DNA of 64,000 nt, taken from Chrysomallon squamiferum (Eukaryota; Mollusca; Gastropoda; Neomphalida; Peltospiridae). Where the stretch lies: the NCBI GenBank assembly GCA_012295275.1, contig CM022665.1, positions 15,897,476 through 15,961,475 on the forward strand, read 5' to 3'. Position 1 is the first letter of the stretch. Each line of letters starts with the position of its first letter. Below, piece after piece: positions 1-22,540 of the stretch. Position numbers and translations under genes: made by a program. The notes beneath the pieces were generated by a model. That model did no database searches and was not told the DNA's origin. It saw only the letters and a list, made by a program, of their open reading frames with translations.

Positions 1-615
1 TCATCCACCCGAGACAATGGACTCCGTCTTGAGAGGAACCGGCCAGCGGTCATTCTGGACAAAGATTCCCCGAACCCATATGAAAACAATGTTTGCGTTT
101 ATTCTTAACGGCTGTAGCGGACGACTTGTGTTAATTGGTACAAGCAGGGAGGCTATTGGCCAGTGCTGTGTTTTGATACAAAGTGACAATCGTTAATGAG
201 CAGGCATGCAAGAGGCTAAGAACCCGGCTGCCTCGTCGTTGTTGACAACGTGCCTTTTGTGTATCGATATCCACAGCGGTAGTATTTCTTCTCGGGACTG
301 GTCAGCTTTTTGTTGGGACAAGTGACCCATGGTCAGTATGAAGTGTTTCGCGTGTTACAAGAAGATTGAATGTCAAAACATTTTGTTGGTCACTGCAAGT
401 TTAATCAGTGCTGTAAGGTGTGGGTGTGTGCTGGACAAGAAGAAATGTCCTTCGGTGGATTACTGACCAAACTATTGGACATTTGATTGGTAAATTTTGT
501 TTCTGTGATAAGACCATGTCTGTTATAAATTCTCTAATGATAATAATAATAAAAAAGAACCTTCTCTTTGATTTGGTGAAAGAAAGATGCCACATATTTG
601 CTTAACATAATTTTA
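1..615. other. Complex 5' flank block, no gene recognised
   Basis: Positions 1-400 are unusually complex and moderately GC-rich, with no repeats and no convincing open frame. This is compatible with a conserved regulatory element or the edge of an unseen feature, but nothing specific can be assigned. Confidence 0.4.
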
Positions 616-620
616 TGTTA

Positions 621-783
621 TACATACACACATACATACATACATACATACATACATACATACATACATACATACATACATACATACATACATACATACA
701 TACATACATACAATCATACATACATACATACAATCATACATACATACATACATACATACACACACATTCATACATACAAACAT
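621..783. repeat. CATA tetranucleotide microsatellite
   Basis: About 160 bp of ACAT/CATA units with occasional AATC interruptions. Confidence 0.97.
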
Positions 784-2108
784 ATAAAATAATTAAAAAT
801 AATAAACAAAATAGGAAGATGCTGGACTTTTGTTTTTTTGTTTTTTTTGTACGTCTGAAAGAAACGGATTGACATGTGCTATTTTTCGATTGCGGGCCTT
901 ACAAGACATTGTCATTAGACACAAACCGAAAACAAATTTCACCAGATATCTGAACGTCTAAAGAAATTCAGCTGCTGTTGTCAAAGTTCAAATAATCATG
1001 AAACGCAGTTCTGTTGACTTGAGACGATATTGTTGATAATATACTGCAGGGACATTAATTCATCATATGTTACAGTAATAATAAATATGACACTGAAAAG
1101 CAATGTCAGTTCTGATCTTGGTTTAAGAATAAGTATGGATCGTTAGACTATTCTTTTAATATTAATAAATAAATAAATAGTAGTAGTAGTAGTAGTGGTA
1201 TAATGATAGTAAAAATGATGACAATAATAATAATAACAATAACAACAACAGCAATAATAAATAACAATAACAACAACAACAACAACAACAACAACAATAA
1301 TAATAAATAAATAAAATAAATAAACAGATAAACAGACAGCCAGGCAGATTAATAGATAATTAAATAACAACAACAATAATAAAATAGCCAAAAATGAAAA
1401 TATTAATAATAAATAAAAATAAAAGCATATTTATTATTGTCAAGGCTTTTAAATTCATATATTCTACTGAAATAAGTGGTAAGTAGTTTGGTTTTTTTTT
1501 GTCAGAATATTTAAATTTTACAAAATTTCATGTTCTTTCTATTATTTTAATAAAAGCTAAACAATTGAAGAAAAAAAAAAAATCCCTAGCTGATTTGCAT
1601 TTACAAATATTCTTTCTCCATTACTGGATAACGTAAATAATTTGCACGTAAGTGCGAAAATGATATAGCTGAAATGACACATTTTAATGCATATTTGTCA
1701 CCAGTATGAAATAACTCCGCTGTTAACGTCCAAATTAATAGTATTATTTCAAAATCTGCATTAAAAAGTCCCATAACGCTGAACATGTTGTGTTTATCGA
1801 ATAGCGGTATTAACATATGTTGAAACTAATTTTAAATTATTTCCACGATCCCCCTATTAAATACGAGTGGCATTACGGCTGTGCGAAGAGAAAGGGAAGT
1901 GTGAGAATGAGTGATATCCAAGCTGCAATAAATAAGTTAAAAATATTCATTTTATTTCGTTTCTTGCACAGCAGTTTTTGTGGAAAACGTAATCATATAA
2001 AAAAAAAAAAAAAAAAAAAAAACCGGGTTGTTTCAGAAACAGAAGCAAATTATAAAATTCTTTTCATTTCATTTATTCTATAGGTTTTTTCATTTTATCA
2101 GCATCTGC

Positions 2109-2165
<57 letters not shown>

Positions 2166-2950
2166 AACAATAATAATAACAACAACAACAATAATGATAA
2201 ATACCTTCTGTTCGAGTTAATTTTCGGAAATGTACGAAGTTTTAATTTGACGAAAAGACACGATATAGTTACATCAATAATGATTTGACGTAACGCATTT
2301 ATCGAACAAAGTTGAGGATTTAAAAAATAATCAGTATTAATTTTTAATTCTTTTTCATTCATTCATTCGTTCTTATTTATTATAACTATTATTGTTGGTT
2401 GTTGTTATATATTGTTTCACTCTTTTTAAGATCATTCATTCGTTTTTACTGATTGATTGATTAATTAATGAATTAGCTAATTAAGAAATAAAATAAAATA
2501 AATAATAACAATAATAATAAAAATAATAATTATTATTGTTGTTGTTGTTGTTGTTGTTATTATATTTAAATATGTAAATATGTATTTAAATATGTAACTA
2601 GAAAATTGCGTTTAACATTTGGAAACCGTAGACATTTTAAAATTTAACATGGAATATATACATACATATACACACACAAGCACACATGCACATGGTTCTC
2701 CGAATGTACTTGATAAACTTGAAGAATTTTATGCTTAGTGTCATAAACAATATCGATACAGAGTTTTACAATATATCCTTATTATGCACTCATGTTATTT
2801 AAATCATGTGTTAATATTTAAACATTCAGAATCAAATTACTAGAAACAAGCTGACAAAACAATAAAAGTGCTTAACGCGATATCGATATTGTTGTTATGA
2901 CATCTGTTGACGGAATAATTAAAGTTATTTCTTGTTTTGTCGACAAAAAG
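784..2950. other. AT-rich flank with triplet arrays
   Basis: No gene seen. It includes an AGT/AAC/AAT mixed array at 1165-1400, A24 at 1999-2022, TTA repeats at 2109-2160 and further AAT/GTT arrays around 2490-2560. The sequence between is AT-rich filler. Confidence 0.8.
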
Positions 2951-2956
2951 ATTATG

Positions 2957-3040
2957 TCACGTATGATAATTACGACCAATGTTGTCCTGAATAAAGAGTG
3001 ACTTGCATAATTCACGCAAACTTCGCGATGCGGCCGCCAT
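2957..3040 (-). CDS. Speculative first-exon-like ORF with YY1-type start
   Basis: On the minus strand an ATG at 3040 sits in AAAAATGGCGGCCGC, the YY1-like start context common in housekeeping genes. The frame reads MAAASRSLRELCKSLFIQDN and on to a stop at 2957, a 27-residue peptide with basic, hydroxylated and hydrophobic residues resembling a mitochondrial targeting peptide. A perfect 8-bp inverted repeat (3064-3082) lies just upstream of the ATG on that strand. No strong splice donor follows; the best candidate reads GTAATT. It could be chance or a non-coding element. Confidence 0.2.
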   Translation of the reverse strand: MAAASRSLRELCKSLFIQDNIGRNYHT

Positions 3041-3240
3041 TTTTGTGATTTGATAAAGCACGCTCGCCCGAGAGTCGGGCGACGTCTGCTTAAAGAGAAT
3101 AACTGGGCATTTCATTTTAATGATTCGAAACCATCTGAGTGCATAAATTATCATCAATTTAGACAACAGCTCGTCTCGTTTTGCTCCGATTAACCTAAAA
3201 GGCACCGAAATAAACTAACTCCTGTTGCCAGTAATGTATA

Positions 3241-8053
<4,813 letters not shown>

Positions 8054-8580
8054 TAATGGATTTTTAAGGGAGTTTAAAAAATGTTTTTAAATAAATAAAA
8101 AATAAGATTTTATTTGCATGGAAAAAATTTAATAAATGACTCATTAAATAAACTAAATGAGTCGACAGACAGTATATGGATGGATGGTGAGATGAAAGTA
8201 CGTTTACGAGCAGTCGTTAAACAACTATGAATATTTCTGTTATGACAATTATCATTTTATTGTCACCAAATACACATTATCTCTGTCATATTTGTTTTCA
8301 GTAATAAACTTTCGTAAAAAAATAAAACTTTAATAAAATGTAATTAAATTCTAGCTGAAATATTAAACAGTAAGCCATAATCTCCTTTTTATTACGTGGC
8401 TAAAGAATGATAATTATGCATTTTCGTATATAGTCGTACACATCATTCCCGGGTAAACATGTGTGCGTGTGTGCGTGTATGTATGTGTGTTAGGCAATGA
8501 AATGTATTTTGTCAGTTGTTTGTGTGGAAGTAAGTATAGGTTTTATCAAAGAAAAGAAAGCGATTTTCATTTGTATTTCA

Positions 8581-8820
8581 CAAGCGTTTTATTTCTCATT
8601 TCACAAATGTTTCATTTCTAATTCAAATATATTTCATACCCAGTCAAAATTGTTTCATTTCTAATTCACAAATGTTTCATTTATAATTAACAAATGTTTC
8701 ATTTCTAGATCACAAATGTTTCATTTATAATTAACAAATGTTTCATTTCTAGATCACAAATGTTTCATTTATAATTAACAAATGTTTCATTTCTATTTCA
8801 CAAGTGTTTAATTTCACGTT
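8581..8820. repeat. 22-bp minisatellite, about 11 units, with 44-bp higher-order period
   Basis: Units follow CAAATGTTTCATTT plus an 8-bp variable end. Boundaries are 8581, 8604, 8626, 8647, 8669, 8691, 8713, 8735, 8757, 8779 and 8801. From 8669 the variable end alternates between ATAATTAA and CTAGATCA, giving a 44-bp higher-order repeat. Outer units are more diverged, as expected from an array homogenised in its centre. Confidence 0.95.
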
Positions 8821-9229
8821 CATTTCTTTACTTTTACATTAACTTCATTACTTTATTATAATAATTCCTAATTTTATACCTTGTAATTTACAATGGAGAA
8901 TTTAATCTAATATAAACATTTTCGTAATTAGAAATATTAATTACAGTTATCAGTTTATCTGATTCCTTTCGAAAGTTACATTTTTGAGCATTATGATTTT
9001 TAAACAAATTACTTAAGCATTATTTGTTGGTTTTATAATTGTAATAATAATAATAATAATAATAATGAAACATAATAAATTGTAACTGATCTTTTATTCG
9101 TTGCTTTTGTTATTTTAATGTTTTGTAATATATATTTTGTAATTGTAATTTGTTGTCTCTCTTTCTTTTTTGTCATAATATTCCTTTTAAGTTATTTTAC
9201 GTAATCCTGAATTCGTGAATTGTACCTCT
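8821..9229. other. AT-rich filler
   Basis: No gene or notable structure beyond a short AAT run near 9047-9065. Confidence 0.7.
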
Positions 9230-9900
9230 TAAAATTTCGTCAGACGTCTTTCGATTCTTTGTGGTTTTTGCCCCAAAGAAAGGATTCATTCTGCACCATT
9301 TGTGTTTAGACGTTTAACATTTCTGCCCCGTAATTTTCGACAGAAATCGAGTAGATGAGATGGTTTTATTTCTTGGGAGCCGCTCTCACCATCGACTTCA
9401 TGACAAAGAAAGGATGTTCGACTAGGCAAACATTCAGGACATTGCGACAACCACAAAGGCTTCTTTGTTTAGTGCACCGTTCGTCTGTTCGCTTCGGACA
9501 AGTTTCGTTTACCAGTCGATTGATTTGTGTATGTTTCTCAGCTAGTCAACGTCGTAATTTCCTCCCATGTCGGTCCGCCGTTAATATGAGCGGCAAACAG
9601 TGCATGTTAGGATGTACAAACGTGATCATTGCTTAGGCGACAGTGTTAAAGAGAGAGGCAAATACCGTAATCGACCGAAATGATGTCGATTGATGGCACA
9701 GTTAACTCAATTAGGGTTTAAGACAATGAGAGGAGGCAAAAGAAACGGAAGAAGGCGTCTCGCGTTTGGCGCAGCAACTAAGGTTAAACGGTCTTAACGA
9801 TACATTTATTGTTACCACAATATTTAAATTCAGAAGGTAAATGTTTGGAGAGTTTTGTTCTCACGAAAGTACAAGGTCTGATTTGTGTTAATAAATGAGC
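9230..9900. other. Complex island, possible regulatory element
   Basis: A block of repeat-free, moderately GC-rich sequence. An open frame of 93 codons (9355-9636, +) has no family signature I recognise and looks like chance. Conservation with related genomes would decide whether it is functional. Confidence 0.35.
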
Positions 9901-9922
9901 AGTGATAATTAAACTGTCATTT

Positions 9923-9953
<31 letters not shown>

Positions 9954-9973
9954 TGATTAAATATAAAGATATC

Positions 9974-10017
<44 letters not shown>

Positions 10018-10677
10018 AATCCAAGAAGACTGTTAGAAATATGATAAAAAAAAAAGTAAAATTAAATATTTATTTATTTATTTTAAAAAGCAAATAATAA
10101 ATATAAAAATATAAAAGGATATAATTTAACAATAAAACAGTTTTAAAAAAAAAAAAATGAAATAATTTAACATAAATTTTAAATATATAAAAAGCAAGTA
10201 ACGAAAAAAATAAAAGCTGAAATAAATTTATAAAATATTATAAATATATGCAATACATAAATCATTAGAAACAGATGAAGTGATAATTACATTAATGTCA
10301 TAAAACTAACATCTATTTATTATCTTTATCTACCTATTCATCTGTCCATTCGTCCATCCAAACTTACTGAATTTGTAAAAAAATTAGTCAAAAATGAGTC
10401 TGAAATAATAAAATCATCCGGGACATTTTTTTCTTTCTTTTTTTAAAACTTCACAAACCTGTAAAGTTTACTGAATGTGGTTCTTATGTCAAGTAAGTTT
10501 GGCCACCCGTAGTATACACTATTCTAACAACAATACCAAAGATTTGTGATCTTGAAATTTTCAACAACAAAGATATGTATTTGTGATATTGGTACATATA
10601 CCAAAAAACAAAACAAACAAACAAATAACAACAACAATAATAATACAAATTTAAAAATTACAACAACTAAATAAATA

Positions 10678-10710
<33 letters not shown>

Positions 10711-11460
10711 AGAGATTCATCTGGGAGAAATTTATTTATTTACTTACATATTTATTTATTTATTTATTTATTTATTTACAATTGCCAGTCTCCACATCCG
10801 ATGTTTTCTTTGTGTTCGCGTGTCTTTATACATGAGTTAACTTGTTTCTAAAACTAACTACGCGAAGACATTTAAGGTCTGTTACCACAAGCGGATTAGC
10901 AACCTTTTGTAAAAGGTTGTGACATGGAAATCGTATTATTCTGTTCTGGTGTCATCGGAAACTTTACACTTTCACGGTCACGGTTTAAACGGAACAGTCG
11001 TGATAATAAAATCACTAAAATTTACACGATTAATAAAACTGAAGTTCATCCACACAGTAAAATTATCATCAAGTAATACGAACAAAAGCCTGAGAGAAAA
11101 ATAAGATTTTAGATGTATCAGGTGATGAATACAAAGATACACATAACCTCGAACATATGTCATCGCGCAACGATGTCACTGGCAAATGAATTTAAAATTA
11201 GAAATTGTATACGTTATTTGAAACAAAGGAGATTTTACACGGATAACGCAGCAAACTTCTCCAGACGCTGGGATATACAGTAAAATATATTTTAATGACT
11301 GTAAAATTATTTCGACAGCGGTCAGATCGTGTTTAATATCTGTTTTGTGTACCATCTGTTAACAATAATGTGTTAGTTCGGATCTATCACTGTGTTCTTT
11401 TATTATGTAGATTATGATTACACTCGTGAAGTGTTTCTGGGTTAATTTATATGACGTCAT
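9901..11460. other. A-run-rich flank
   Basis: Homopolymers A24 (9923-9946), A37 (9980-10016) and A28 (10681-10708), with TTTA repeats (10735-10780). 10790-11460 is ordinary sequence with TGACGTCA at 11452-11459. No gene seen. Confidence 0.75.
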
Positions 11461-11468
11461 TTGAAACC

Positions 11469-11568
11469 ATAAACAGATTTTGTACATGCATGTGTTAATT
11501 TAAAAAAAAAAAAAACTATATATATATATTTTTTTTAATTAACACATGCGTGTACAAAATCTGTTTAT
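11469..11568. repeat. Inverted repeat with about 32-bp arms plus A/T tracts
   Basis: The left arm, ATAAACAGATTTTGTACA continuing to about 11500, matches the reverse complement of the right arm (about 11537-11568) with one T/C difference. An A tract, a TA run and a T tract between them extend the potential pairing. The structure could be a foldback or MITE-like element. Confidence 0.85.
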
Positions 11569-11713
11569 ATATATATATACACACACACACAACAATAACA
11601 ACAACAAGAAGGCAATAATAACAAGAAAAATTATCTAGCAGTTTAGAGGTTTTGTCTCTGTATGTGAACTTTTGTGTACAAACTAACAAAGATACCTGTC
11701 CACATACATACGT

Positions 11714-11716
<3 letters not shown>

Positions 11717-11750
<34 letters not shown>

Positions 11751-11772
11751 AACGCACACACACACACACACC
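11717..11772. repeat. (CA)n microsatellite
   Basis: CA dinucleotides with a few CG-containing interruptions. Confidence 0.95.
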
Positions 11773-11819
11773 TACTCTCTCTCTCTTCTAATATTTCTTA
11801 ACGTACTTGTAATGTAATT

Positions 11820-12300
11820 CTAATAGACTGCTAATGTGAATCAGTGGGATAATCAGACTTGTCAACTTGTCGAAGTGTCTCACAAGGCGAGGACACACAT
11901 TCCACGCGGGAGTGATAGAAAGAGTTACGGTAACGCAGTGATTACCGCGGGCAGGCGTTCGTCTATGACATGCTGGAAAAAAAAAAAAAGACCGGATGAT
12001 TTGCCTCTAAATGAAAAAGCAATTACGGATTGAAAAGACGTCAGAAGACAACTCTGTTGTCAGTTTGCTCGACATATTGTTTGAAAATATCGTCCCAACG
12101 GCGTCTTCTGTCAGCCAACTATCGCTAACAATCTCTGGGTGGTCCAGCTTCAACGACGTCGACGTCTTGTCAGCTGCCCACGAGGTGGCGCTATTGTTTC
12201 CGCCAGTGGGGCGGTATCGTGGATCCATCTTGCGGTCTGAGCCTTTTCATATCTCTTTTTGCTGGTAATCTGTCGAAGCCTATGTGATACCTATCCGATT
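11820..12300. other. Complex island, possible regulatory element
   Basis: Repeat-free and moderately GC-rich. It contains the 12-bp palindrome GACGTCGACGTC at 12155-12166. Overlapping short frames on both strands show no recognised domain. Confidence 0.35.
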
Positions 12301-12317
12301 ATTTTCTCCGGGTAGAC

Positions 12318-12383
12318 ATATTGAAGATACTATTTCAATATATTGAAGATACTATTTCAGTATATTGAAGATACTATTTCAAT
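12318..12383. repeat. 22-bp unit repeated three times
   Basis: Three adjacent units of ATATTGAAGATACTATTTCA plus 2 bp at 12318, 12340 and 12362, differing only at one position near the end of unit 2. Confidence 0.95.
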
Positions 12384-15060
12384 AGGTGTGTGCATATTCT
12401 GGCAGTTGGAATGAGTTGGTTGTATCAAAGGCGTTACAGTAGTAACATCTTTGTCTATTGGAGGATGACTCTTGACTCAATTCCTTATAATTATAATTAT
12501 TATTATTTAATGTTAACTTATTTTCTAGACTAAGATGCAGTTAAGCATGCACATATATAAATAGAAAGAGACAACCATACAGACACATAGAGAGTTCGAT
12601 GATGGACAGATAGACGAATAAACAAACACAGACAGACAGACAGATTGATATACAGATATAAATAACGAGATAAGATAATAGGTAATAATATAATACGGAA
12701 AGAGAAAAATTCAGGAAGTGGATGTTTATAATTATAATTAACAAGAGTATAACTGCAAAAATGTTTAATTTATTTTTACATTTGTAACGTTACTTCATAC
12801 AGTAGCTACAATTTCGTTCCTGTTTTGACATTTAATTACACGTGTTGCCAGTCCTCATCTAGTTTTATCAATCAACTACTCCATTATCACAAATACTGCG
12901 AATACAAACACAAAAGTCTACAGTTACATTTATCTACAACAGGTGTGCCGTAATTCAAGATCATTTATACCAGAGGATAATTGAAATAACGCTCTGCTTG
13001 TGAAAATCTCGTCACTGTCATTTCGATCACTCTCCGAAGGCGGTCTCACCTGTTTCGCTAATGCATTATGTATGGCTTTTATTCCTCGTATGTTATTTTG
13101 GTTGCTGGTTATTCTCCATCAAACTCGCTAATTGAATTATATTAATGTTTTCACATTGCTATGGGTCTTTGTAATGTTCTCATTCAAAAACCACTGACTG
13201 TGGAAAAACTTCATGTCGTGCCTTTTTATTATTGTTGTTGTTATTATTATTATTATTATGAATTTTTACTTTTCTTTTTTGTTTTCATTTTCATTTTTTT
13301 TTTTTTTTTTTTTTTTTTTGTCATATTACCATAGCCCATGTGTTACCTTTATTATTATTTTTTGTTTTTTGTTTGTTTGTTCCTACACAATTAACCTAAC
13401 GGTAAATAGTCGACAATGGAAAGTGGTTAAACACGATTCAATTATTTTTGTGAAAATTAAATACTGATAAAGAAAACAATTATTTAAAATGATAATGGTG
13501 ACAGTGACGCTAAGGTTTTTAACACTAGATTCATTTTTAATGATAATTAAAAATTGCGGGCAGTAAAATCACGTTTTACAGGACTCGAAATGTAAGAAGG
13601 TTAATTTTTTGCTTCACAACACGCAAACATTACGTATATGATTTTGTTTTGTGCGTGTTTTTCTCTATTGTGGCTCACACGTGTTCAGTGAATGGTGTAT
13701 TTGTTTCATTATGCTTGAGCCGAACTTAACTAAAAGGAGACCAGATTTGAGATTTGATAATGATGATTATAATAATTTATATTTAATAACAGTAACAGCA
13801 ACAACATCAACAACAACAACAATAATAACAGTAGTAGTAGTAATAATAATAATAATTACTACTAACACTGCTGTTGGTATTACTACCATTGCTATGGTTA
13901 TTAGTGATGCTTATTAATAATAATAATAATGATGATGATGATGATGATGAAAGAAACTGTTTAAGAAAGATTTATTAAATTATAATATAATTTTTGTTTT
14001 CTCACTTTATATAATATTATTCGAAAATAGTATTTTATTTCCGAAAGGACCTCATATTATAAAGTGGATGTAAAAATAGACGTCGGAAACCCTCTCCAAG
14101 GCAAACCCAGTACCACAACCCCCACCAAAAACAACAAAAACAACAAAAACAACAACAAAAAGCCCCCACATACTGTCACTGAGGTAATAAGCAATTAATG
14201 AGTGCTGGGGAGTAGATAGATCGTAATTACAATGTCCCGCAATGTAGAATTAATTTCAAGACTATTAACTGCATGCAGATATTTGAAAGACAAAACCGAA
14301 TTTGTCTTAACAAATTTTTTTTTTTAATATGAAGCATTAGAATAGCCAAAATAATTAATCTCAATTACTCTAAGTACAATGAATTACTTTGTATACACAT
14401 GATATTTAGACAAGAAAAATACTTATTCTAAAAACTTTTCCGTGTAATAATAATAATATTTTTATTTTTATAAATGATGGTGAAGATCATTTTCTACTGA
14501 AAAACAACAACACTACATGCGTTTATTCAGTATAATATAAAACATTTTAAAACAAATATTATAATTCAATATAAACGTTTTTGTTTCAGTAAATAACATT
14601 ATTTAAATCACGTATGCCTTGTCATTCATAGAGAATATTTTCCCCAGTGACTGTATTCATAGCTGGTCTTTTATATATACAATTTATTTACTTCTTGTCA
14701 AATAATTGTGCACATTTATGTTCTGGTAAGTAGGTTTGTACGTTTTATATATTTTATATATGTTTTATGTATGCATGCATGCGTGCATTAAAGTATATAT
14801 GTATGTATATACAAATTAATAATAGTATATACATATGTGTGTGTGTGTGTATGTATAAACACATACACACATATATTTATCTGTGTGTATCCATATACAC
14901 ATACACACACACGCACACGCCGTCTTAACGCCAACCTGTCTATGTTTATTATATGTAAAAAATAACAACAATCACAAAGAGAAAAAATTATTTAAAAAAA
15001 AACCCCAGAAAATAAAATAAAAAAGTTATATCTTTTGTCATAATACATTTTATCATAGCT
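12384..15060. other. AT-rich flank
   Basis: No gene seen. It includes T26 (13294-13319), a mixed AAC/AGT/AAT array (13795-13950), and TG/CA-rich sequence (14760-14920). The block 12780-13200 is more complex than its surroundings. Confidence 0.75.
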
Positions 15061-16727
15061 GTCTATTAAGTCTGATTTAAACGTCGTCTGTTAATAAATT
15101 TATTTTTAATTTTTTTGTGAAACGAGGAGTATAACGAACTTATGTTTATTTTATTTTGACCAAGAGAAGAGTACTTACATTTATTTTATTTTACGAAATA
15201 AACAGAACTTGTACTTTCGGTGTGTAGCTGGTGACTGTTAGATTCCGTGTTGATCTGTCTGGTGTAGTTAAACTAACTCAGACTCGTCATGGCAAGTAAC
15301 AGGTTGAGTCTGTTTTTTGTAGAAACACGATTTCCATCTTCACGTTTAGGCTCTGACTGTAATAGCGACACATTTTGACATTTAAACACACGCGTCAAGT
15401 CAAAGTGTTCTTACAAGTCACATTTGGAGATTTTCGCTTTTAACTTTCAACGTCTGAAGACGTTTTCCTTCTGTTTTCAGTAGAACGACATTAAGACTTT
15501 TTCGACGTTCAAATGTTTCATGAAATCACCTCCAGACATTTTCGCATTTAACATTCAAATGTCTGAAAATGTTTTCCTTCTGCCTTTTCCGTAAGACTTT
15601 TTTTTACGTCTAAATATTTCATGAATTCAGTTATAGATATTTTTGGTTTTGTCTTTCAAATTCTGAAGACATTTTTTTTTTTTTTTTCTCTTCGTAATTG
15701 GTAGAATTACGGTAATTTTTTTGACGTCTGAATATTTCATGAACCGAATTTAGACTCTGCTCATCATGTAATTTTATTTGAAAACGTAAATAATTGTCAA
15801 GCTATTGCTATAGGAGATCAATAGATTCGTCATTAAATTTTTTAACGAAATAACATTTAGATTCTTTTGTTCAAATATTTAGTAAGTTTCGCATTTGCCT
15901 TTTCTATGTCCATTGACTTGTTTAGGCATTAACAGAATTCAAGAAATAACATTAACACTGCTTTACTGGTCAGATATCAAATTTAGTTATTTGACTTTTG
16001 TCATAATTCTATTTTGTCGCTAAAAAGTTCTCTTTATTACTACTTAATTTATGTGTAGATTAATTTGTAAATCTAACATCATCATGCAGATGTCTGTTTA
16101 GGTGCAAAATTTGAAACTTAACATACAATTCAGGAATATAAAAAGTAATTTTTTTATTTTTATTTTTAACCGCGTCTAGTTAAACATTGCAATTGTCCTG
16201 GGCTGGCTTGACTGTTTTTTGTTTTGTTTGTCCTTTTGTATCTCTGTATTAGTTTTTGTGTTGAGAATCTAATTATTTTTATCATTAACTGTCTGTCTGT
16301 CAGTTTGTCCTTTTCTCTGTCTGTCGGTGATAGCTTTTGTCTTCAACATCTACTTCTTCTTGTACTATCAGATAGCTAAAGTTGATTAGCATCTTTCAGA
16401 ATAATAACCCAGTTTGATGTTATCATACTTATCCCTCTATCGTAAATACACTGCACTGCGGATTAGCGCTTACTTTTCACTCCCACTGTTTTCAGAAAAC
16501 ACCAGTAACTTTCTGTAAAATGTATCAAACTGATACCTATCTGTTATTTATCCAGGGATAATAGGTATTTTTTCTAATGTCAAAACTGAATAAGGAACTC
16601 ATTAACAGTTATCATCAGAAAGAGCCTCTTGTTTATTTTTTTATAGTCACTTTTCTTTCTAAGCTTTGGCGGCAAATAATCAAAAGCCGTCTGCCGCACC
16701 GGGGTTCTTGCCGTCTGCCGAGAGGGG

Positions 16728-16761
<34 letters not shown>

Positions 16762-17480
16762 AGTCAGATACATATCTAGATGGGATATAGACATAATACT
16801 GTTGCTGTCAGTTAAAGTTTTTCTTCTGTAAGTAATAAAGTGATATATCTCGAGATAGGCCGTTTATCTGATGATTATCGGGAAACATTTCATGTCCACA
16901 TCGCGTGGCTGAAAGGAACTCAACGTCGGGGTCCGACGCCAGCTTTGCTTCAGCGACATTATCATTTCCAACTTGTTAATCGAGACAAATTTGATGCTTA
17001 TTGGTTCTACGTGCAGTCGACGCGATCACCCATCTAAATGGATTCTAATCCAGCTTTTCTCGAAAGGAGCGCGAAGTCGACGATCCCGAAGATTTAAGGC
17101 AAAAATTGACCACAAATTGGCTACAAAGTCGTACACGGTCCTTCTGTAGTAATTTGTCACCAACTTTTAACGGGAGGTGATAATTGCGTTCTCGAAAACT
17201 TGTCTTGTTGAAAAATATAATCTCTGATGAACATTTAAGGGTCACTGGCTGGCCATGCTTCTGTTTTTTTCTTTCTTTATCTTTTTCTTCAGCCAAGATA
17301 GAAACTGACCGCCTGAGGCCATGATCATTACGTGTGGATGGCCATCATAGTCGTGATGGTTTTGTAAACATGGGTGGTGAATGGACTGAGGGTATGATCA
17401 TAGCGTTGTGTGAAGTCTCTCCGGGGCAAGCAGATTTAGAAGGAAAAAAAAAAGAAAGGAGGTCTTTTTGGCTTTAATTT
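15061..17480. other. Mixed flank with complex sequence
   Basis: 15120-15600 is pyrimidine-biased sequence in which AGACATTTTCGC-like and CGTCTGAA-like phrases recur (15426-15760), suggesting decayed repeats. 16660-16760 holds a CpG-rich, A-tailed segment. 16830-17440 is complex, with overlapping short frames on both strands that I do not recognise. Confidence 0.6.
16686..16759. repeat. CpG-rich direct repeat followed by A32
   Basis: GCCGTCTGCCG occurs at 16686-16696 and 16710-16720, with CACCGGGGTTC between, and ends in a 32-A run (16728-16759). An A-tailed, CpG-containing end could be the 3' part of a retroposed short element, but no full element can be traced. Confidence 0.35.
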
Positions 17481-22220
<4,740 letters not shown>

Positions 22221-22224
22221 ATCA

Positions 22225-22332
22225 TTTTTTTTTTTTTTTTTTTTGATATATACATTTTTTCAATTTAGAAATAAAAACATTTGAACCGTGTCATTGCAGA
22301 TACTTGTATTTTAGAACAGGTGGTTTTATTCG

Positions 22333-22373
<41 letters not shown>

Positions 22374-22375
22374 TA
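22225..22375. repeat. T20 plus compound (AT)n(AC)n
   Basis: T homopolymer at 22225-22244, then AT and AC runs at 22333-22373. Confidence 0.95.
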
Positions 22376-22540
22376 TATTGATATATTGATCTACTGATAT
22401 ATAGAAACACAGAAGATACGAAAGGTGGGTGTTGAACGTTTAACTGTAAACGAAAAGATGTTTGTCTAATTAAATAATATACTATTTCATTTGGTAAGTC
22501 ATGTGCTTTGCAAAGGTGTGACAAATAGAAGGAGATAATT

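Noticed and set aside
621-783. Regularly spaced repeats considered as a CRISPR-like array
   Set aside because: Simple CATA units without spacers, in eukaryotic DNA.
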